Positions 29,292 through 42,875 are shown, numbered from the stretch's first letter. The stretch is 64,000 bases of DNA from an uncultured Oscillospiraceae bacterium (GCA_904395865.1 CAJFNY010000065.1:1-64000), one strand, 5' to 3'. The notes: generated from the letters alone by a model not told the origin. Numbers and translations: made by a program.

Positions 29292-30320
29292 ATGGAGGAG
29301 AACCGCCGCGAATACGGCATCGACCTGGTCAAGACGCTGGCGGCGGCCGGTGTCATCGTCACTCACATTGCCGCCAGCTTCGGCGACGTGTACGGCATCC
29401 CCCAGTGGTTCCAGACGCAGCTCTGGGCGTCGCTGGCGCGGACGTGCGTGCCGCTGTTCCTGCTGTGCACCGGCGCGCTGCTGCTGCCGCCGGAGCGTCC
29501 GCTGACGCTGCGGAAGCTCTGGGGCCGCAGCCTGCCGCGGCTGGTGCTGGCCATGTATTTCTGGGCCATGTTCTACCTGGTATACGACCTGGCGACGGCC
29601 GGGAGGCTGTCGGCCGCCGCGCTGTGGCAGGGGATGAAGGAGGTCCTGCTGCTGAAGCAGGAGTTCCACCTGTACTATCTGCACATGGCGCTGCTGGTGT
29701 ACGCCCTGCTGCCGCTGACGCGGCTGCTGACGGCGCCCGGCCGGGAGACGGAGCTGCGGTACGCCCTGGCCCTCTGGGCCGCACTGGGGATCGTGTTCCC
29801 CACAGTGAAGCACTTCTGGCCGTTCACGCTGCTGGACGGCGTGCCGATGCAGTGGATGCTGAACATGACGTGGGCCGCCTCGGGCTACTGCCTGCTGGGG
29901 TACGTGCTGCACCGCCGCCCGCTGCGTCCGGCTGCGGCCTGGGGGCTGCTGGCCGGCGGCCTGGCGCTGACGTATTTCGGCACGTGGGGGCTGTCGGACG
30001 CGGCGGGAAAGACGGTGCTGCACCTGCAGTCTGGCATGACCGTCGGCCCGGCGCTGATGGCCGCCGGCGCGTTCTGCCTCTGCCTCCGCGTCCGGCGGCC
30101 GCGCCGCGGCGCCTGGCTCGTGACGGACCTGGGCAGGGCCTCTTTCTGCATCTATCTCGTCCACGTGCCGTTCTACCGGGCCGTGCTGCCGGTGCTCCAC
30201 GCCATCTGGGCCCCGCGGCTGGTGACGATTCCGGCGGCAACTCTGGCGGTGCTGGTGCCGTCGTTTCTCGTGTGGCTGGTGCTGCGGCGCGTGCCGTGGG
30301 TGCGGCGGTGGCTGATCTGA
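29292..30320 (+). CDS. Acyltransferase family 3 membrane protein
   Basis: EYGIDLVKTLAAAGVIVTHIAA..CVPLFLLCTGALLLPPERPLTLRKLWGRSLPRL; multi-TM. Confidence 0.9.
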   Translation: MEENRREYGIDLVKTLAAAGVIVTHIAASFGDVYGIPQWFQTQLWASLARTCVPLFLLCTGALLLPPERPLTLRKLWGRSLPRLVLAMYFWAMFYLVYDLATAGRLSAAALWQGMKEVLLLKQEFHLYYLHMALLVYALLPLTRLLTAPGRETELRYALALWAALGIVFPTVKHFWPFTLLDGVPMQWMLNMTWAASGYCLLGYVLHRRPLRPAAAWGLLAGGLALTYFGTWGLSDAAGKTVLHLQSGMTVGPALMAAGAFCLCLRVRRPRRGAWLVTDLGRASFCIYLVHVPFYRAVLPVLHAIWAPRLVTIPAATLAVLVPSFLVWLVLRRVPWVRRWLI

Positions 30321-30383
30321 CCTGCGGCGGGCGATCTGTCGCTGCAAAAAAGCCCGAACGGAGAGAAAAATCCCGGAAAGCCG

Positions 30384-30650
30384 TTGACTTTTCCGACTGT
30401 GACGGGTAGAATAGGCTTCAGACACGAAAATGCGATGATGAAGCCAGCCGCAGCGCAGGCGTCCGCAGCGAGGGGGAACGGGTGCAAGCCCCCGACGGCC
30501 GGACTGCGGCAGCCACTTCGGAGCAGGCCGCGACGAGCGGCCCGGCCCATCCCCGATACCGGATGGCTGAGACGCCGGGTTCCCCGGCAATCAGGGTGGT
30601 ACCGTGGAGCTGCTCCGCCCCTGACGCGCGTCAGGGGCGGTTTTCTGTGA
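30384..30650 (+). promoter_or_regulatory. T-box leader (alanine) with its promoter and terminator upstream of alaS
   Basis: TTGACT-17-TAGAAT promoter (30384-30412); T-box signature AGGGTGGTACCG near 30593; terminator CCGCCCCTGACGCGCGTCAGGGGCGGTTTTCT; directly upstream of alaS. Confidence 0.9.
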
Positions 30651-30746
30651 CGGAAGCGGCCGATCGTGCGGTGCTGTTCGCCCGGGCGGAGCTGGCCGCC
30701 GGGCTGGAAGGCTGTGGAAAAACCTGTTGGGAGGTTTGATAACTTT

Positions 30747-33413
<2,667 letters not shown>

Positions 33414-33430
33414 GAAAGGAGCGTGCCGAC

Positions 33431-33769
33431 ATGGCCGATTGTCTGTTCTGCGGAATTGCGGCGGGGGAGATCCCGTCCACGAAGGTGTATGAGGACGACC
33501 TCTGCGTTGCCTTCCAGGACATCTCGCCCCTGGCGCCGACCCACTTCCTGGTGGTGCCGCGGAAGCACCTGGCCTCTGCCGCCGCGGTGACGGAGGAGGA
33601 TGCGGCGCTGGTGGGCCACATCTTCGCGGTCATCGCGAAGCTGGCGGCGGAGCAGGGCTTCGCCGACGGCTACCGGGTCGTCACCAACGTGGGCGCCCTG
33701 GCCGGCCAGACGGTGCACCACCTGCACTTCCACGTCCTCTCCGGCAAGGAGCTGGGCTCGTTCAACTGA
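33431..33769 (+). CDS. HIT family protein
   Basis: CLFCGIAAGEIPSTKVYEDD..TVHHLHFHVLSGK. Confidence 0.96.
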   Translation: MADCLFCGIAAGEIPSTKVYEDDLCVAFQDISPLAPTHFLVVPRKHLASAAAVTEEDAALVGHIFAVIAKLAAEQGFADGYRVVTNVGALAGQTVHHLHFHVLSGKELGSFN

Positions 33770-33817
33770 GACGGAAGCACAGAAGCGCCGCCCCCCGCAG
33801 GGGCGGCGCTTTCTGCA

Positions 33818-34093
33818 TCACAGCACGAATACTGCCACGGCCCACAGCACCGAGGCGCTCAGGGCGCCCAGCAGCGCGTGGAACAGCGGCCGGAGCCGGC
33901 GGCCCAGCGCGCGGCCGCCGGTGATCTGCGTGCGCAGATACGTGTCGGCCGCCTGCCGCGCCTGGCGCAGCAGCGCTTCCCCGGTGACGGCTCCGTCGTC
34001 GTCCCGGTCCCGGAGAATGAAGATCGCCTGATCGAACGGCCCCCGCTCCGGCGGCCGCACGACGATCACCTGTTTCGAAATGCCCTTCACCAT
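33818..34093 (-). CDS. Small conserved protein with C-terminal TM
   Basis: MVKGISKQVIVVRPPERGPFDQAIFILRDRDDDGAVTGEALLRQARQAADTYLR..; strong RBS. Confidence 0.65.
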   Translation of the reverse strand: MVKGISKQVIVVRPPERGPFDQAIFILRDRDDDGAVTGEALLRQARQAADTYLRTQITGGRALGRRLRPLFHALLGALSASVLWAVAVFVL

Positions 34094-34295
34094 GGCAGTA
34101 CCTCCTTTTTCTGGCAACGGTAGCGTACCCCGGTCCGGCGCGCCGTATACATCGGAAGCGGAAGGGTTTTCCGGAGGCCGGCGTGCGAAGCCCTCTGTAC
34201 ACGGGGCGGGCCGTGTGATATACTGAGGGCGGGAACGAACACCCCTGCAGCTTCGTCCCGATCTGCAGAGCGCAAAAAACAGAGGAGGGAGTTCC

Positions 34296-34928
34296 ATGAG
34301 AACGACTTGGAAATATCTGACCGTCGCGGCCCTGCTGGCGGCGCTGCTGGCCGGCTGCGCAGCCGGAACGGAGACGACGCCGCCGGCCGAAGACCCCGAG
34401 GCCACGGAGCCGGCCGCCGACCCGGCAACGGAGAGCGGTGAGACCACCGACGGTGAAACTGCCGACGGCGAGGAAGCGGAGACGACGCCGGACATCGCCG
34501 TCGTGGAGGAGATGACCGTGACGCTGTACCTGCCCAACGACACGGCCGACGGCTTCGTGGAGACGGAGGAGACGGTGGGGGGCGACGCCCAGGCCATCGT
34601 CGACGCACTGATCGCCCACGGGGCTGTGCCGGAGGGGACGGCGGTGCTGGACTTCTCCCTGGACGACAACGGCACCGAGACGACCGACGGCGAGACCGTC
34701 TCCTACGAGGCCGGGGACACGCTCCACATCGACCTGGACGTGTCGGCGGAGTTCCAGACGGGCCTGTCCGGCATGGGCACGTCGGGTGAGACGATGATGC
34801 TCGGCAGCCTGGTCAACACGCTGCTGACGGCCTACAACGCCGACACCATCACCGTCACCGTGGCCGGCGCCCCGCTGGAGACGGGCCACAACATCTACGA
34901 CGAGCCGCTGACCTTCATAGAGCCGTAA
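34296..34928 (+). CDS. GerMN domain-containing lipoprotein
   Basis: Lipobox LLAGC; MTVTLYLPNDTADGFVETEETVGGDAQAIVDALIAHGAVPEGT. Confidence 0.8.
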   Translation: MRTTWKYLTVAALLAALLAGCAAGTETTPPAEDPEATEPAADPATESGETTDGETADGEEAETTPDIAVVEEMTVTLYLPNDTADGFVETEETVGGDAQAIVDALIAHGAVPEGTAVLDFSLDDNGTETTDGETVSYEAGDTLHIDLDVSAEFQTGLSGMGTSGETMMLGSLVNTLLTAYNADTITVTVAGAPLETGHNIYDEPLTFIEP

Positions 34929-34991
34929 TAAACGACCGGCCCGCTGCTTTTTGCAGCGGGCCGGATTTTTGCGCCGGGGTGCAGCCCGCGC

Positions 34992-36089
34992 CTACGGCAG
35001 CAGCGTGAACCGCAGCAGCACCGGGTTGTGGTCGCTGGCGGCGAAGCCGGCGTCCAGATTCTCGGCCTCGGCCAGGACGTTGTCCGACGCCAGGAAGCCG
35101 TCCAGCACGGCCGTGTAGTTGACGCCCGGCGTGTACGGCAGGTCGGTGCTGCGGCACGTGGCCACCTGATGGCCGTTGGCCGCCGTCACCACCCGGAAGC
35201 CCTCCGGCAGCCGCGCCTCGTCGAAGGGGCACACCCACTCGGGCACCTGCTGCTGCGACGGGAAGGCCGTCTCTGTGCCGCCCAGGGCGTGGTTGAAGTC
35301 GCCGCCCACCAGGACGTAGTTGCCCGCCGCGTACTCGGCCTCCAGGAAGGCGCACAGCGTGTCCATCTGCGCGGCGCGGACGGTGCCGCCCTCGTCGTAC
35401 GCCGACATGTGGGAGTTCACCAGCACCAGCTCCCGCCCATTGTCCACCGGCAGCCGCAGCACCGCGAAGCACCGGTCCAGGTCGAAGAACTTCGTGGGGA
35501 AGGACTCGTCCACCGGGTAGCTGCGCCGCTCCGCTGCGTCCACCCGGCGGGAGCTGAGGGTCAGCAGGCCCGACTGGACGCGCCCGTGGGGCTTCGTCAC
35601 CGGATAGAACAGGTAGGCCGAGTGGAAGTTGCTGGCGTACACGGCTCCATGGTCCGGATACGCCGCCCGGTACGCCGCGGCCATGTCCACGTGGTAGCTG
35701 CGGTCGGCGTCGGTGTCCACCTCCTGGAGCAGCAGGAAGTCCGGCGCCAGGGGCTGCAGCGTCTCCAGCTGGGCGGCCAGATTGGCCTCCACGGCCGCGC
35801 GGCCGGCTGCCCGGGACATGGTGCCCCGGACGGCCGTGCCGTCGGCCATGGTGCCGCTGTCCATGAAGAAGGAGAAGTCCCGGTTGTACGCGCCGAAGCC
35901 CACGTTCCACGTGACGGCCGTGTACGCCGTCCCGGCCTCCACCGGCGCCGACGCCGGCTGCGCCACCTCCAGCGCCTGCCCGTCGGGGATGCGCTCGTAC
36001 TGCACCGTCAGGTACACGGCGTATCCGCTCACCAGCAGGATCAGCAGCGCCGCCGCGGCGCCCAGGACGATCAGCAGCTTTCGAATCAT
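34992..36089 (-). CDS. Endonuclease/exonuclease/phosphatase family protein
   Basis: N-terminal [62 protein letters not shown]. Confidence 0.9.
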   Translation of the reverse strand: MIRKLLIVLGAAAALLILLVSGYAVYLTVQYERIPDGQALEVAQPASAPVEAGTAYTAVTWNVGFGAYNRDFSFFMDSGTMADGTAVRGTMSRAAGRAAVEANLAAQLETLQPLAPDFLLLQEVDTDADRSYHVDMAAAYRAAYPDHGAVYASNFHSAYLFYPVTKPHGRVQSGLLTLSSRRVDAAERRSYPVDESFPTKFFDLDRCFAVLRLPVDNGRELVLVNSHMSAYDEGGTVRAAQMDTLCAFLEAEYAAGNYVLVGGDFNHALGGTETAFPSQQQVPEWVCPFDEARLPEGFRVVTAANGHQVATCRSTDLPYTPGVNYTAVLDGFLASDNVLAEAENLDAGFAASDHNPVLLRFTLLP

Positions 36090-37204
36090 CGGTGTTCCCT
36101 CCACTCTGCGGCCAGCGCCAGCAGCCGCGCCCGGTCGTTTTCCGCCGGATGGTCCAGCACGTGGTCCAGCAGCCGGCGCAGCAGCGCGCCGGTCTCCGGC
36201 CCGCGGCCCAGGTCCCGGCCGGTGACGGCCAGCTGGGCGAGGGTCACGCAGCGCCCCGAGGCCTGCAGGGCCGCCAGCGGGGCCTCGCTGCCGTTCATGC
36301 GGCAGACGCACGCCGCCGTCTCCCAGCCGGCCCGGGCCACCAGGCGGGCCAGAGCCTCGCCGTCCGGCGCCGGCTGCCATTCCGCGGCTGCGGCGGTGCA
36401 CAGCCGCAGCGTCTGCCGGTCCAGCCGCAGGGCCTCCGGCCGCAGCGCCGGCAGCGCCGCCAGCAGGGAGGCCCACCGGGCGCACCGCTCCGGCAGGCAG
36501 CGGGGCGGAAAGGCGCCGGCGCCGCCGGGCGCCGCGCCGAAGGCCCGGAGCATGCCCAGCTCCGCCATCTCCAGTGCCGCTTCCGGCCGGGGGGAGAGGA
36601 GCGCCTTTTCCAGCTCGTCCCGCACCCGCTCGGCCGACAGCCGGGCGCACAGGGGCGCGCAGGCGGCCATGGCCGCCGCCGTGGCCGGTTCCACCGAAAA
36701 GCCCAGCTGCGCCGAAAACCGCACGGCCCGCAGCATCCGCAGCGCGTCCTCGGAGAAGCGCCGCGCCGGGTCGCCCACGGCCCGGAGAATGCCGGCCGTC
36801 AGGTCGGCCCGGCCGCCGAAGGGGTCGGTCAGCCGCCCCCGCAGGTCCAGGGCCATGGCGTTGACCGTGAAGTCCCGCCGGGCCAGGTCGCCTTCCAGGT
36901 CGTCCACGAAGGCGACGGCGTCGGGCCGCCGGCCGTCGGAGTAGCCGGACTCGGTGCGGAACGTTGTGACTTCGCACGGGACGCCGTCCTGGAGCACTGT
37001 GACGGTGCCGTGGCGGACGCCGGTGGGCATCGTCCGCGGGAAGAGGGCTGCCACCTGCTCCGGCCGGGCGGCGGTGGCCACGTCGTAGTCGTGGACCGGC
37101 CGGCCCAGCAGCAGGTCCCGGACGCAGCCGCCCACCAGCACCGCCCGGAAGCCCGCCGCCTCCAGCGTCTGCAGCACCGTCCGCGCCGCCGAGGATGCGT
37201 CCAT
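36086..37204 (-). CDS. cca: CCA tRNA nucleotidyltransferase
   Basis: [59 protein letters not shown]. Confidence 0.93.
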   Translation of the reverse strand: MDASSAARTVLQTLEAAGFRAVLVGGCVRDLLLGRPVHDYDVATAARPEQVAALFPRTMPTGVRHGTVTVLQDGVPCEVTTFRTESGYSDGRRPDAVAFVDDLEGDLARRDFTVNAMALDLRGRLTDPFGGRADLTAGILRAVGDPARRFSEDALRMLRAVRFSAQLGFSVEPATAAAMAACAPLCARLSAERVRDELEKALLSPRPEAALEMAELGMLRAFGAAPGGAGAFPPRCLPERCARWASLLAALPALRPEALRLDRQTLRLCTAAAAEWQPAPDGEALARLVARAGWETAACVCRMNGSEAPLAALQASGRCVTLAQLAVTGRDLGRGPETGALLRRLLDHVLDHPAENDRARLLALAAEWREHR

Positions 37205-37332
37205 GCCCGTCCCTCCCTCCGTTGGCTTTCTGCCGGATTTCCCCAGATTTTTCTTGTCAGCCGTGTCTTTCCGTATTATAATAAGTCCCTGGCACCGTTG
37301 CAATCCCAAAATCTCAGTCGGGAGGAAACCTT

Positions 37333-38700
37333 ATGGCAAAGTACAATCCCCGGATCGGCGAATATCTCCGCCCCGGCCGGCGCATCCACCTGGTGGGCAT
37401 CGGCGGCGTCTCCATGCGGCCGCTGGGCCTGGTGCTGCGCGGCATGGGCGTGGACATCTCCGGTTCGGACATGAGCGAGTCGGCCTCCACGGCCGACCTG
37501 ATTGCCAAGGGTGTCCCGGTCACCATTGGCCACCGGGCCGCCAACATCGACGGCGCCGAGGCTCTGATCCGCACGGCCGCCGTCCACAACGACAACCCCG
37601 AGATCGCCGCGGCCCGGGCCAAGGGCATCCCGATCTTCGAGCGGGCCCAGGCGTGGGGGCACATCATGAAGTCGTACCGCCGGGCCATCTGCGTCGCCGG
37701 AACCCACGGCAAGACGACCACCACTTCTATGGTGACGCACATCTTCATGGAGGCGGCCGCCGACCCGACGGTGATGATCGGCGGCTTCCTGCCCCTGCTG
37801 GGGGCGGGCCACCGGGTGGGCGGCGGCGATACGATCATCATGGAGAGCTGCGAGTACTGCGACTCGTTCCTGAACTTTTTCCCCACCATCGCCGTGATCC
37901 TCAACGTGGAGGCCGACCACCTGGACTACTTCCGCGACCTGGCCGACGTCCAGCAGTCGTTCCGGGACTTCGCGCGGCTGGTGCCGGCCACGGGCCGCGT
38001 CATCGCCAACGGCGACGACCCCAACACCGCCGCGGCCCTGGAGGGGCTCCAGTATCTGACCTTCGGTCTGGGGGAGCACTGCGTCGTCCGGGCCGTCCGC
38101 TGCTCGCCCGACTGGCGCAGCTTCGACGCCGTCTGCGGCGGCGAGCCGTACGGCCACTTCGAGCTGGGCGTCCTGGGCGAGCACAACGTGCGCAATGCCC
38201 TGGCGGCCATCGCCGTGGCCTGGTACTGCGGCATCGACGGGGAGACGGCCGCCCGCGGCCTGGCGTCGTTCCACGGGGCCGGCCGCCGGCTGGAGTTCAA
38301 GGGCACATTCCACGGCGCCGACATCTACGACGACTACGCCCACCACCCCGGCGAGCTCCACGCGCTGCTGTCGGCCGTGCGCTCCATGGGCTACCGGCGG
38401 ATCGTCTGCGCCTTCCAACCCCACACGTACAGCCGCACCCACGCGCTGTTCGGCGATTTCGTCCGGGAGCTGCGGCAGGTGGACCAGCTGGTCCTGGCGG
38501 AGATCTACGCCGCCCGGGAGCAGAACACCCTGGGCATCTCGTCGGCCGACCTGGCCGCGGAGATCCCCGGCGCCGTGTTCTGCGAGACGCTGCCGCAGGT
38601 CACGGACTACCTCCGCAGCCAGGCGCGCCCCGGCGACGTGATCCTGACCGTCGGCGCCGGCGACATCTACAAGGCCGGCGAGGCGCTGCTGGAGCCGTAA
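37333..38700 (+). CDS. murC: UDP-N-acetylmuramate--L-alanine ligase
   Basis: IHLVGIGGVSMRPLGLVLRGMG..AGTHGKTTTTSMVTHIF..DDYAHHPGEL. Confidence 0.95.
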   Translation: MAKYNPRIGEYLRPGRRIHLVGIGGVSMRPLGLVLRGMGVDISGSDMSESASTADLIAKGVPVTIGHRAANIDGAEALIRTAAVHNDNPEIAAARAKGIPIFERAQAWGHIMKSYRRAICVAGTHGKTTTTSMVTHIFMEAAADPTVMIGGFLPLLGAGHRVGGGDTIIMESCEYCDSFLNFFPTIAVILNVEADHLDYFRDLADVQQSFRDFARLVPATGRVIANGDDPNTAAALEGLQYLTFGLGEHCVVRAVRCSPDWRSFDAVCGGEPYGHFELGVLGEHNVRNALAAIAVAWYCGIDGETAARGLASFHGAGRRLEFKGTFHGADIYDDYAHHPGELHALLSAVRSMGYRRIVCAFQPHTYSRTHALFGDFVRELRQVDQLVLAEIYAAREQNTLGISSADLAAEIPGAVFCETLPQVTDYLRSQARPGDVILTVGAGDIYKAGEALLEP

Positions 38701-38987
38701 CCTGCCAACCCTTCCGGCCCGGAGGCGGCTTGCCTCCGGGCCTTTTGTGCCTGGTCGGACTTTTTCTGAGGCGGCCCGGCGGGGCGTTGCGCCCGGCGGG
38801 CAAAGATGGTACAATAGGCCCGGAACCGCGCAAAACGCGGCGGCGCGCAGGGCGCGCCTCGTTCTCCGCCGCCGGCGGAGGACACCGGGCTTGTACCACC
38901 GTATTCCGACCGGCTGCGCCGGGATCCTGCCGGCAGGGCCGGAAGATACGGTGGAATCGTCCCGCAGACTGGCCGGGAGGTGGGCGC

Positions 38988-41231
38988 GTGCGGAGGCTGG
39001 CTTGGTTTTCCGGAGGCTTCTGCGCCGCGGCGCTGGCCGCGGCGCTGGCGTGGCCTGCGGCCTGGATCCTGGCGGCAGCGGGCGCCGCCGCGGGGCTGTG
39101 CGCGCTGCTGCGCCGCAGCTGGCTGCCGCGGGCCGTGATCCTCTGCCTGGGCCTCTGCGCCGGATGCCTGTGGTGCGGCGTGTGGGCCGCCCGGCAGCTG
39201 CCGGCTCTGGCAGCGTGGGACGGCCGGACGGCGGCGCTGACCGTCGAGGCCTCCGGCTACAGCCGCGCCACGGCGTACGGCACCGCCACTGATGCGGTGC
39301 TGACCCTGGACGGCCACCGCCACCGGGCCGTGGTGTACGGTGGGCCCGATGTGCAGCTCCGCCCCGGCGACCGGATCACCGGCACCATGGCCCTGGCGGC
39401 CACCGACGGCACCTGGGGCAGCGAAACCGTCTACCAGGCGTCCCGCGGCGTGGACTTCACGGCCTCTCTGGCGGCCGGCTGCACCGTGGAGCCGGCCGCG
39501 TCGGTGCCCCTGCGGTACGCGCCGGCCGTCCTGGCCCACCGGCTGGAGTCGGTGCTGCTGGAGCTGCTGCCGCCCGACGAGGGCGGCTACGCCGCGGCGC
39601 TGCTGACCGGCCGGCGGGACGGGATCTCCGACCGGCTGGACGGGCAGCTCCGCCGCTCCGGGACGCTCCACGTGGTGGCCGTCTCGGGCATGCACGTCTC
39701 GATCCTGACGGCCGCCCTGCTCCTGCTGCTGGGGAACCGCCGGCGCCTGGGGGCGCTGGTGGCCCTGCCGCTGATCTGGTGCTTTTCGCTGGCCGTGGGC
39801 ATGACGGCCTCGGTCGTCCGCGCGGCGGTGATGCAGACGGTGCTGCTGCTGGCGCCGATCCTCCGGCGGGAGAACGACCCGCCCACGTCGCTGCTGGCGG
39901 CCCTGATGGTGCTGGTGCTGCCGAATCCGCGGGCCGTGCTGGACGTGGGGCTGCAGCTGTCGTTCGCGTCGGCGGCGGGGCTGCTGCTGTTCTCCCGGCG
40001 GTGCTACGGCGCCCTCTGCGCGCCGCGGCCGGTCCGGCGGCTGCTGAAAAGCCCGGCGGGGCTCGTGCTCCGGCCGGTGCTGGCCGGCGTCGCCGCCTCC
40101 GTGGCCGTGCTGCCGCTGACGATGCCGCTGAACCTGCTGTATTTCGACGCCTGCTCCCTGGCTGCGCCTCTGAGCAGCGCTCTGATCGTGCCGCTGATCC
40201 CGGCGGCCTTCGTGCTGACGGTGGCCACGGCCGCTCTGGGCCTGGGCTGGCTCCCGGCGGCGGCCGTCCTGGCCGTGCCGCTGCAATGGCTGCTGGCGCT
40301 GCTGATCGGGCTGACCCGGTGGATTGCCGGGCTGCCCTTCGCATCCCTCTCCGCCGGCAGCGGCTACCAGCTGGCCTTCCTGGCCGGGGTGTACGGCATC
40401 CTGCTGGCGGTGCTGCTGGCCCGAAAACCGCTGCGCCCGGCCGTGCCCGCCGGCTGCGCCGTCAGCCTGTTCTGCCTCTGCCTGCTGCTGAGCTCGCTGG
40501 AACTGGACGCGGCGCAGCTGTCGGTGACAGTCCTGGACGTGGGTCAGGGCCAGTGCATCTACGCCGAGTCCAAGGGCGCCTCAGCCGTGTACGACTGCGG
40601 CGGCGACGGCGACCCGGCCGGGACGGCCTTCCAGTTCCTCCAGGACCGGGGCCGCTTCTCCGTGGACTTTCTGGTGGTCAGCCACTACGACGCCGACCAC
40701 GCCGGCGGCGTGGCCGAGCTGCTGCGCCTGGTGGAGGTGGGCGCAGTCTACCTGCCGGCGACGCCCGACGAGGCCGGCCGTCAGGCCGAGATCCTGGCGG
40801 CCGCCGCCGAAACCGGGACGGCCGCCGTTTTCCTCACTGCCGACACGGCGCTGCCCTTCGGCGCGGCCGCCGTGACGCTGCTGGCACCGGTGCGCCCGAC
40901 GGACGGCAACGACGGCAGCGTCGCGGCCCTCTGGCAGTCGGCCGGCTTCGACGTACTGCTGACCGGCGACCTGAGCGCGGAGGCGGAGGAAGCGCTGCTG
41001 GCCGCCCATCCCATGGCGGCCGTGGAGGTCCTGGTGGCCGGCCACCACGGCGCCGCGTCCACCACCGGCCCGGCGCTGCTGGCGGCGCTGGAGCCGGAGA
41101 CCGTGCTGATCTCCGTGGGCGCCGGCAACGGGTACGGCCATCCGGCGCCGGAGACCCTGGCCCGCCTGGCCGAGGCCGGCGCGGCCGTCTACCGCACGGA
41201 CCAGTGCGGCAACATCACCGTCAGGAGGTGA
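38988..41231 (+). CDS. comEC: DNA internalization competence protein ComEC/Rec2
   Basis: GTG start; competence domain (HVVAVSGMHVSILTAALLLLL) and C-terminal metallo-beta-lactamase (VLDVGQGQCIY..VSHYDADHAGG..VAGHHGAAS). Confidence 0.92.
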   Translation: MRRLAWFSGGFCAAALAAALAWPAAWILAAAGAAAGLCALLRRSWLPRAVILCLGLCAGCLWCGVWAARQLPALAAWDGRTAALTVEASGYSRATAYGTATDAVLTLDGHRHRAVVYGGPDVQLRPGDRITGTMALAATDGTWGSETVYQASRGVDFTASLAAGCTVEPAASVPLRYAPAVLAHRLESVLLELLPPDEGGYAAALLTGRRDGISDRLDGQLRRSGTLHVVAVSGMHVSILTAALLLLLGNRRRLGALVALPLIWCFSLAVGMTASVVRAAVMQTVLLLAPILRRENDPPTSLLAALMVLVLPNPRAVLDVGLQLSFASAAGLLLFSRRCYGALCAPRPVRRLLKSPAGLVLRPVLAGVAASVAVLPLTMPLNLLYFDACSLAAPLSSALIVPLIPAAFVLTVATAALGLGWLPAAAVLAVPLQWLLALLIGLTRWIAGLPFASLSAGSGYQLAFLAGVYGILLAVLLARKPLRPAVPAGCAVSLFCLCLLLSSLELDAAQLSVTVLDVGQGQCIYAESKGASAVYDCGGDGDPAGTAFQFLQDRGRFSVDFLVVSHYDADHAGGVAELLRLVEVGAVYLPATPDEAGRQAEILAAAAETGTAAVFLTADTALPFGAAAVTLLAPVRPTDGNDGSVAALWQSAGFDVLLTGDLSAEAEEALLAAHPMAAVEVLVAGHHGAASTTGPALLAALEPETVLISVGAGNGYGHPAPETLARLAEAGAAVYRTDQCGNITVRR

Positions 41232-41235
41232 GCCC

Positions 41236-42279
41236 TTGGCGCGGAAAGCTCCGGCCGCCAATGCGGCGTATCAACAACTGAAATCCGACCTGAAGGCCGG
41301 CACCCTCGGCTCGTGCTACATTCTCTACGGCGAGGAGGCGTACCTGCGGGAGTACTACCTGGACCGCATGCGCAAAAAGCTCCTGGACGGGCCGGCCGAG
41401 GCGTTCAACTACCACCGCTTCCGCCGGGAGGACCTGGACTGGGACGCGGTGGCCGAGGCGGTGGAGGCCATGCCCATGCTGGCCGAGCGCACCGTGGTGG
41501 AGGTGGACGACGTGGACCTGTACCGGGAGCCGGAGGCCGCCCGGGAGAAGCTCATCGCCATCCTGGACGACCTCCCGGACTACTGCTGCCTGATCTTCGT
41601 CTACGACACGGTGGACTTTACCCAGGACAAGCGGCTGAAGAAGCTCCACAAGGCCCTGGAGCGGGCCCAGTGCGTGGAGTTCCGCCGCCAGAGCGGCGCG
41701 GAGCTCCGGGCGTGGATCCAGCGCCAGGCCCAGCGGGGCGGCAAGACCATGGACAACGCCGTGGCCGACCATCTGGCCTTTCTGACCGACGGCTCCCTGA
41801 GCAGCCTCTCCTCGGAGGTGCAGAAGCTGACGGCCTACGCCGCCGGCCCGGCCATCACCCGCCAGGACGTGGACGCCGTGGTGGAGCCGACCCTGACGGC
41901 CGTCAGCTTCGACATCTCCAACGCCCTGGCCGACGGCGACTACGACCGGGCCCTGGCCAAGCTCCGGGACCTGCTGGCCATGCAGCAGGACGAGACGCTG
42001 CTGCTGGGTGCCATCTCGGCTCAGATGCGGCGGCTGCTGTACGCCCGGATCCTCGGCGAGCACGGCAAGGGCGCCGACCAGCTGGCGTCCCTCTGCGGCA
42101 TGAGCGAGTACGGCGCGCGCCTGACCGTCTCGGCCGCCCGGCGGCTGCCGACGGAGCGGTGCGCCCGGGCCGTCACGGCCTGCCTGGAGGCCGACCGGCA
42201 GCTGAAGACGTCCGCCGGCGACGGGCCGCGGATCCTGGAGCTGCTGCTGGTGCGCCTGGCCCAGGAGGCGGAGCCGTGA
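41236..42279 (+). CDS. holA: DNA polymerase III subunit delta
   Basis: YILYGEEAYLREYYLDRMRKKLLDGPAEAFNYHRF; TTG start. Confidence 0.92.
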   Translation: MARKAPAANAAYQQLKSDLKAGTLGSCYILYGEEAYLREYYLDRMRKKLLDGPAEAFNYHRFRREDLDWDAVAEAVEAMPMLAERTVVEVDDVDLYREPEAAREKLIAILDDLPDYCCLIFVYDTVDFTQDKRLKKLHKALERAQCVEFRRQSGAELRAWIQRQAQRGGKTMDNAVADHLAFLTDGSLSSLSSEVQKLTAYAAGPAITRQDVDAVVEPTLTAVSFDISNALADGDYDRALAKLRDLLAMQQDETLLLGAISAQMRRLLYARILGEHGKGADQLASLCGMSEYGARLTVSAARRLPTERCARAVTACLEADRQLKTSAGDGPRILELLLVRLAQEAEP

Positions 42280-42875
42280 TCCGCGTCCGCCAGGCCATCG
42301 TCGTGGAGGGGCGGTACGACCGGAACACCCTGCGCCAGCTGGTGGACGCGCCGATCTTCGAGACCGGCGGCTTCCGCGTCCTCAAGGACCGGGAGCTGCT
42401 GGCCCTGCTGCGGCGGGCCGCCGAGCGCCGGGGGCTCATCATCCTCACCGACTCCGACGGCGCCGGCTTCGTGATCCGCAGCTTCCTCAGGGGCGCCCTG
42501 CCCAGGGACCGGGTGCTCCACGCCTACATCCCCGACGTCTACGGCAAGGAGCGCCGCAAGCGCGCCCCGGGCAAGGAGGGGAAGGTGGGCGTGGAGGGCA
42601 TGCCGCCCCAGGTGCTGCTGGAGGCCCTGCGGGCTGCCGGCGCCGACATCGAGGGGGAGGACGACGGCCGCCCGGCCGGCGAGCTCCTGACGAAGGCCGA
42701 CCTGTTCGACCTGGGCCTCTCGGGCCGGCCCGACAGCGCCGCCCGCCGAAAGGCCCTTCAGGCGCGGCTGCGCCTGCCGGAGCACCTGAGTGCCAACGCG
42801 CTGCTGGAGGCGCTGAACCTGCTGTTCACCCGCAGGGAATTTTTCGCGTATTACGAAGGAGAAACCGATGATTGA
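42276..42875 (+). CDS. Toprim domain protein (RNase M5-like)
   Basis: GTG start overlapping holA; VRQAIVVEGRYDRNTLRQLVDA..LIILTDSDGAGFVIRSFLRGALP..HAYIPDVYGKERRKRAPGKEGKVGVEGM. Confidence 0.85.
   Translation: MIRVRQAIVVEGRYDRNTLRQLVDAPIFETGGFRVLKDRELLALLRRAAERRGLIILTDSDGAGFVIRSFLRGALPRDRVLHAYIPDVYGKERRKRAPGKEGKVGVEGMPPQVLLEALRAAGADIEGEDDGRPAGELLTKADLFDLGLSGRPDSAARRKALQARLRLPEHLSANALLEALNLLFTRREFFAYYEGETDD

Noticed and set aside
38788-38987. T-box leader upstream of comEC
   Set aside because: No TGGNACC T-box signature and no antiterminator/terminator pair; only a generic structured leader is supported.
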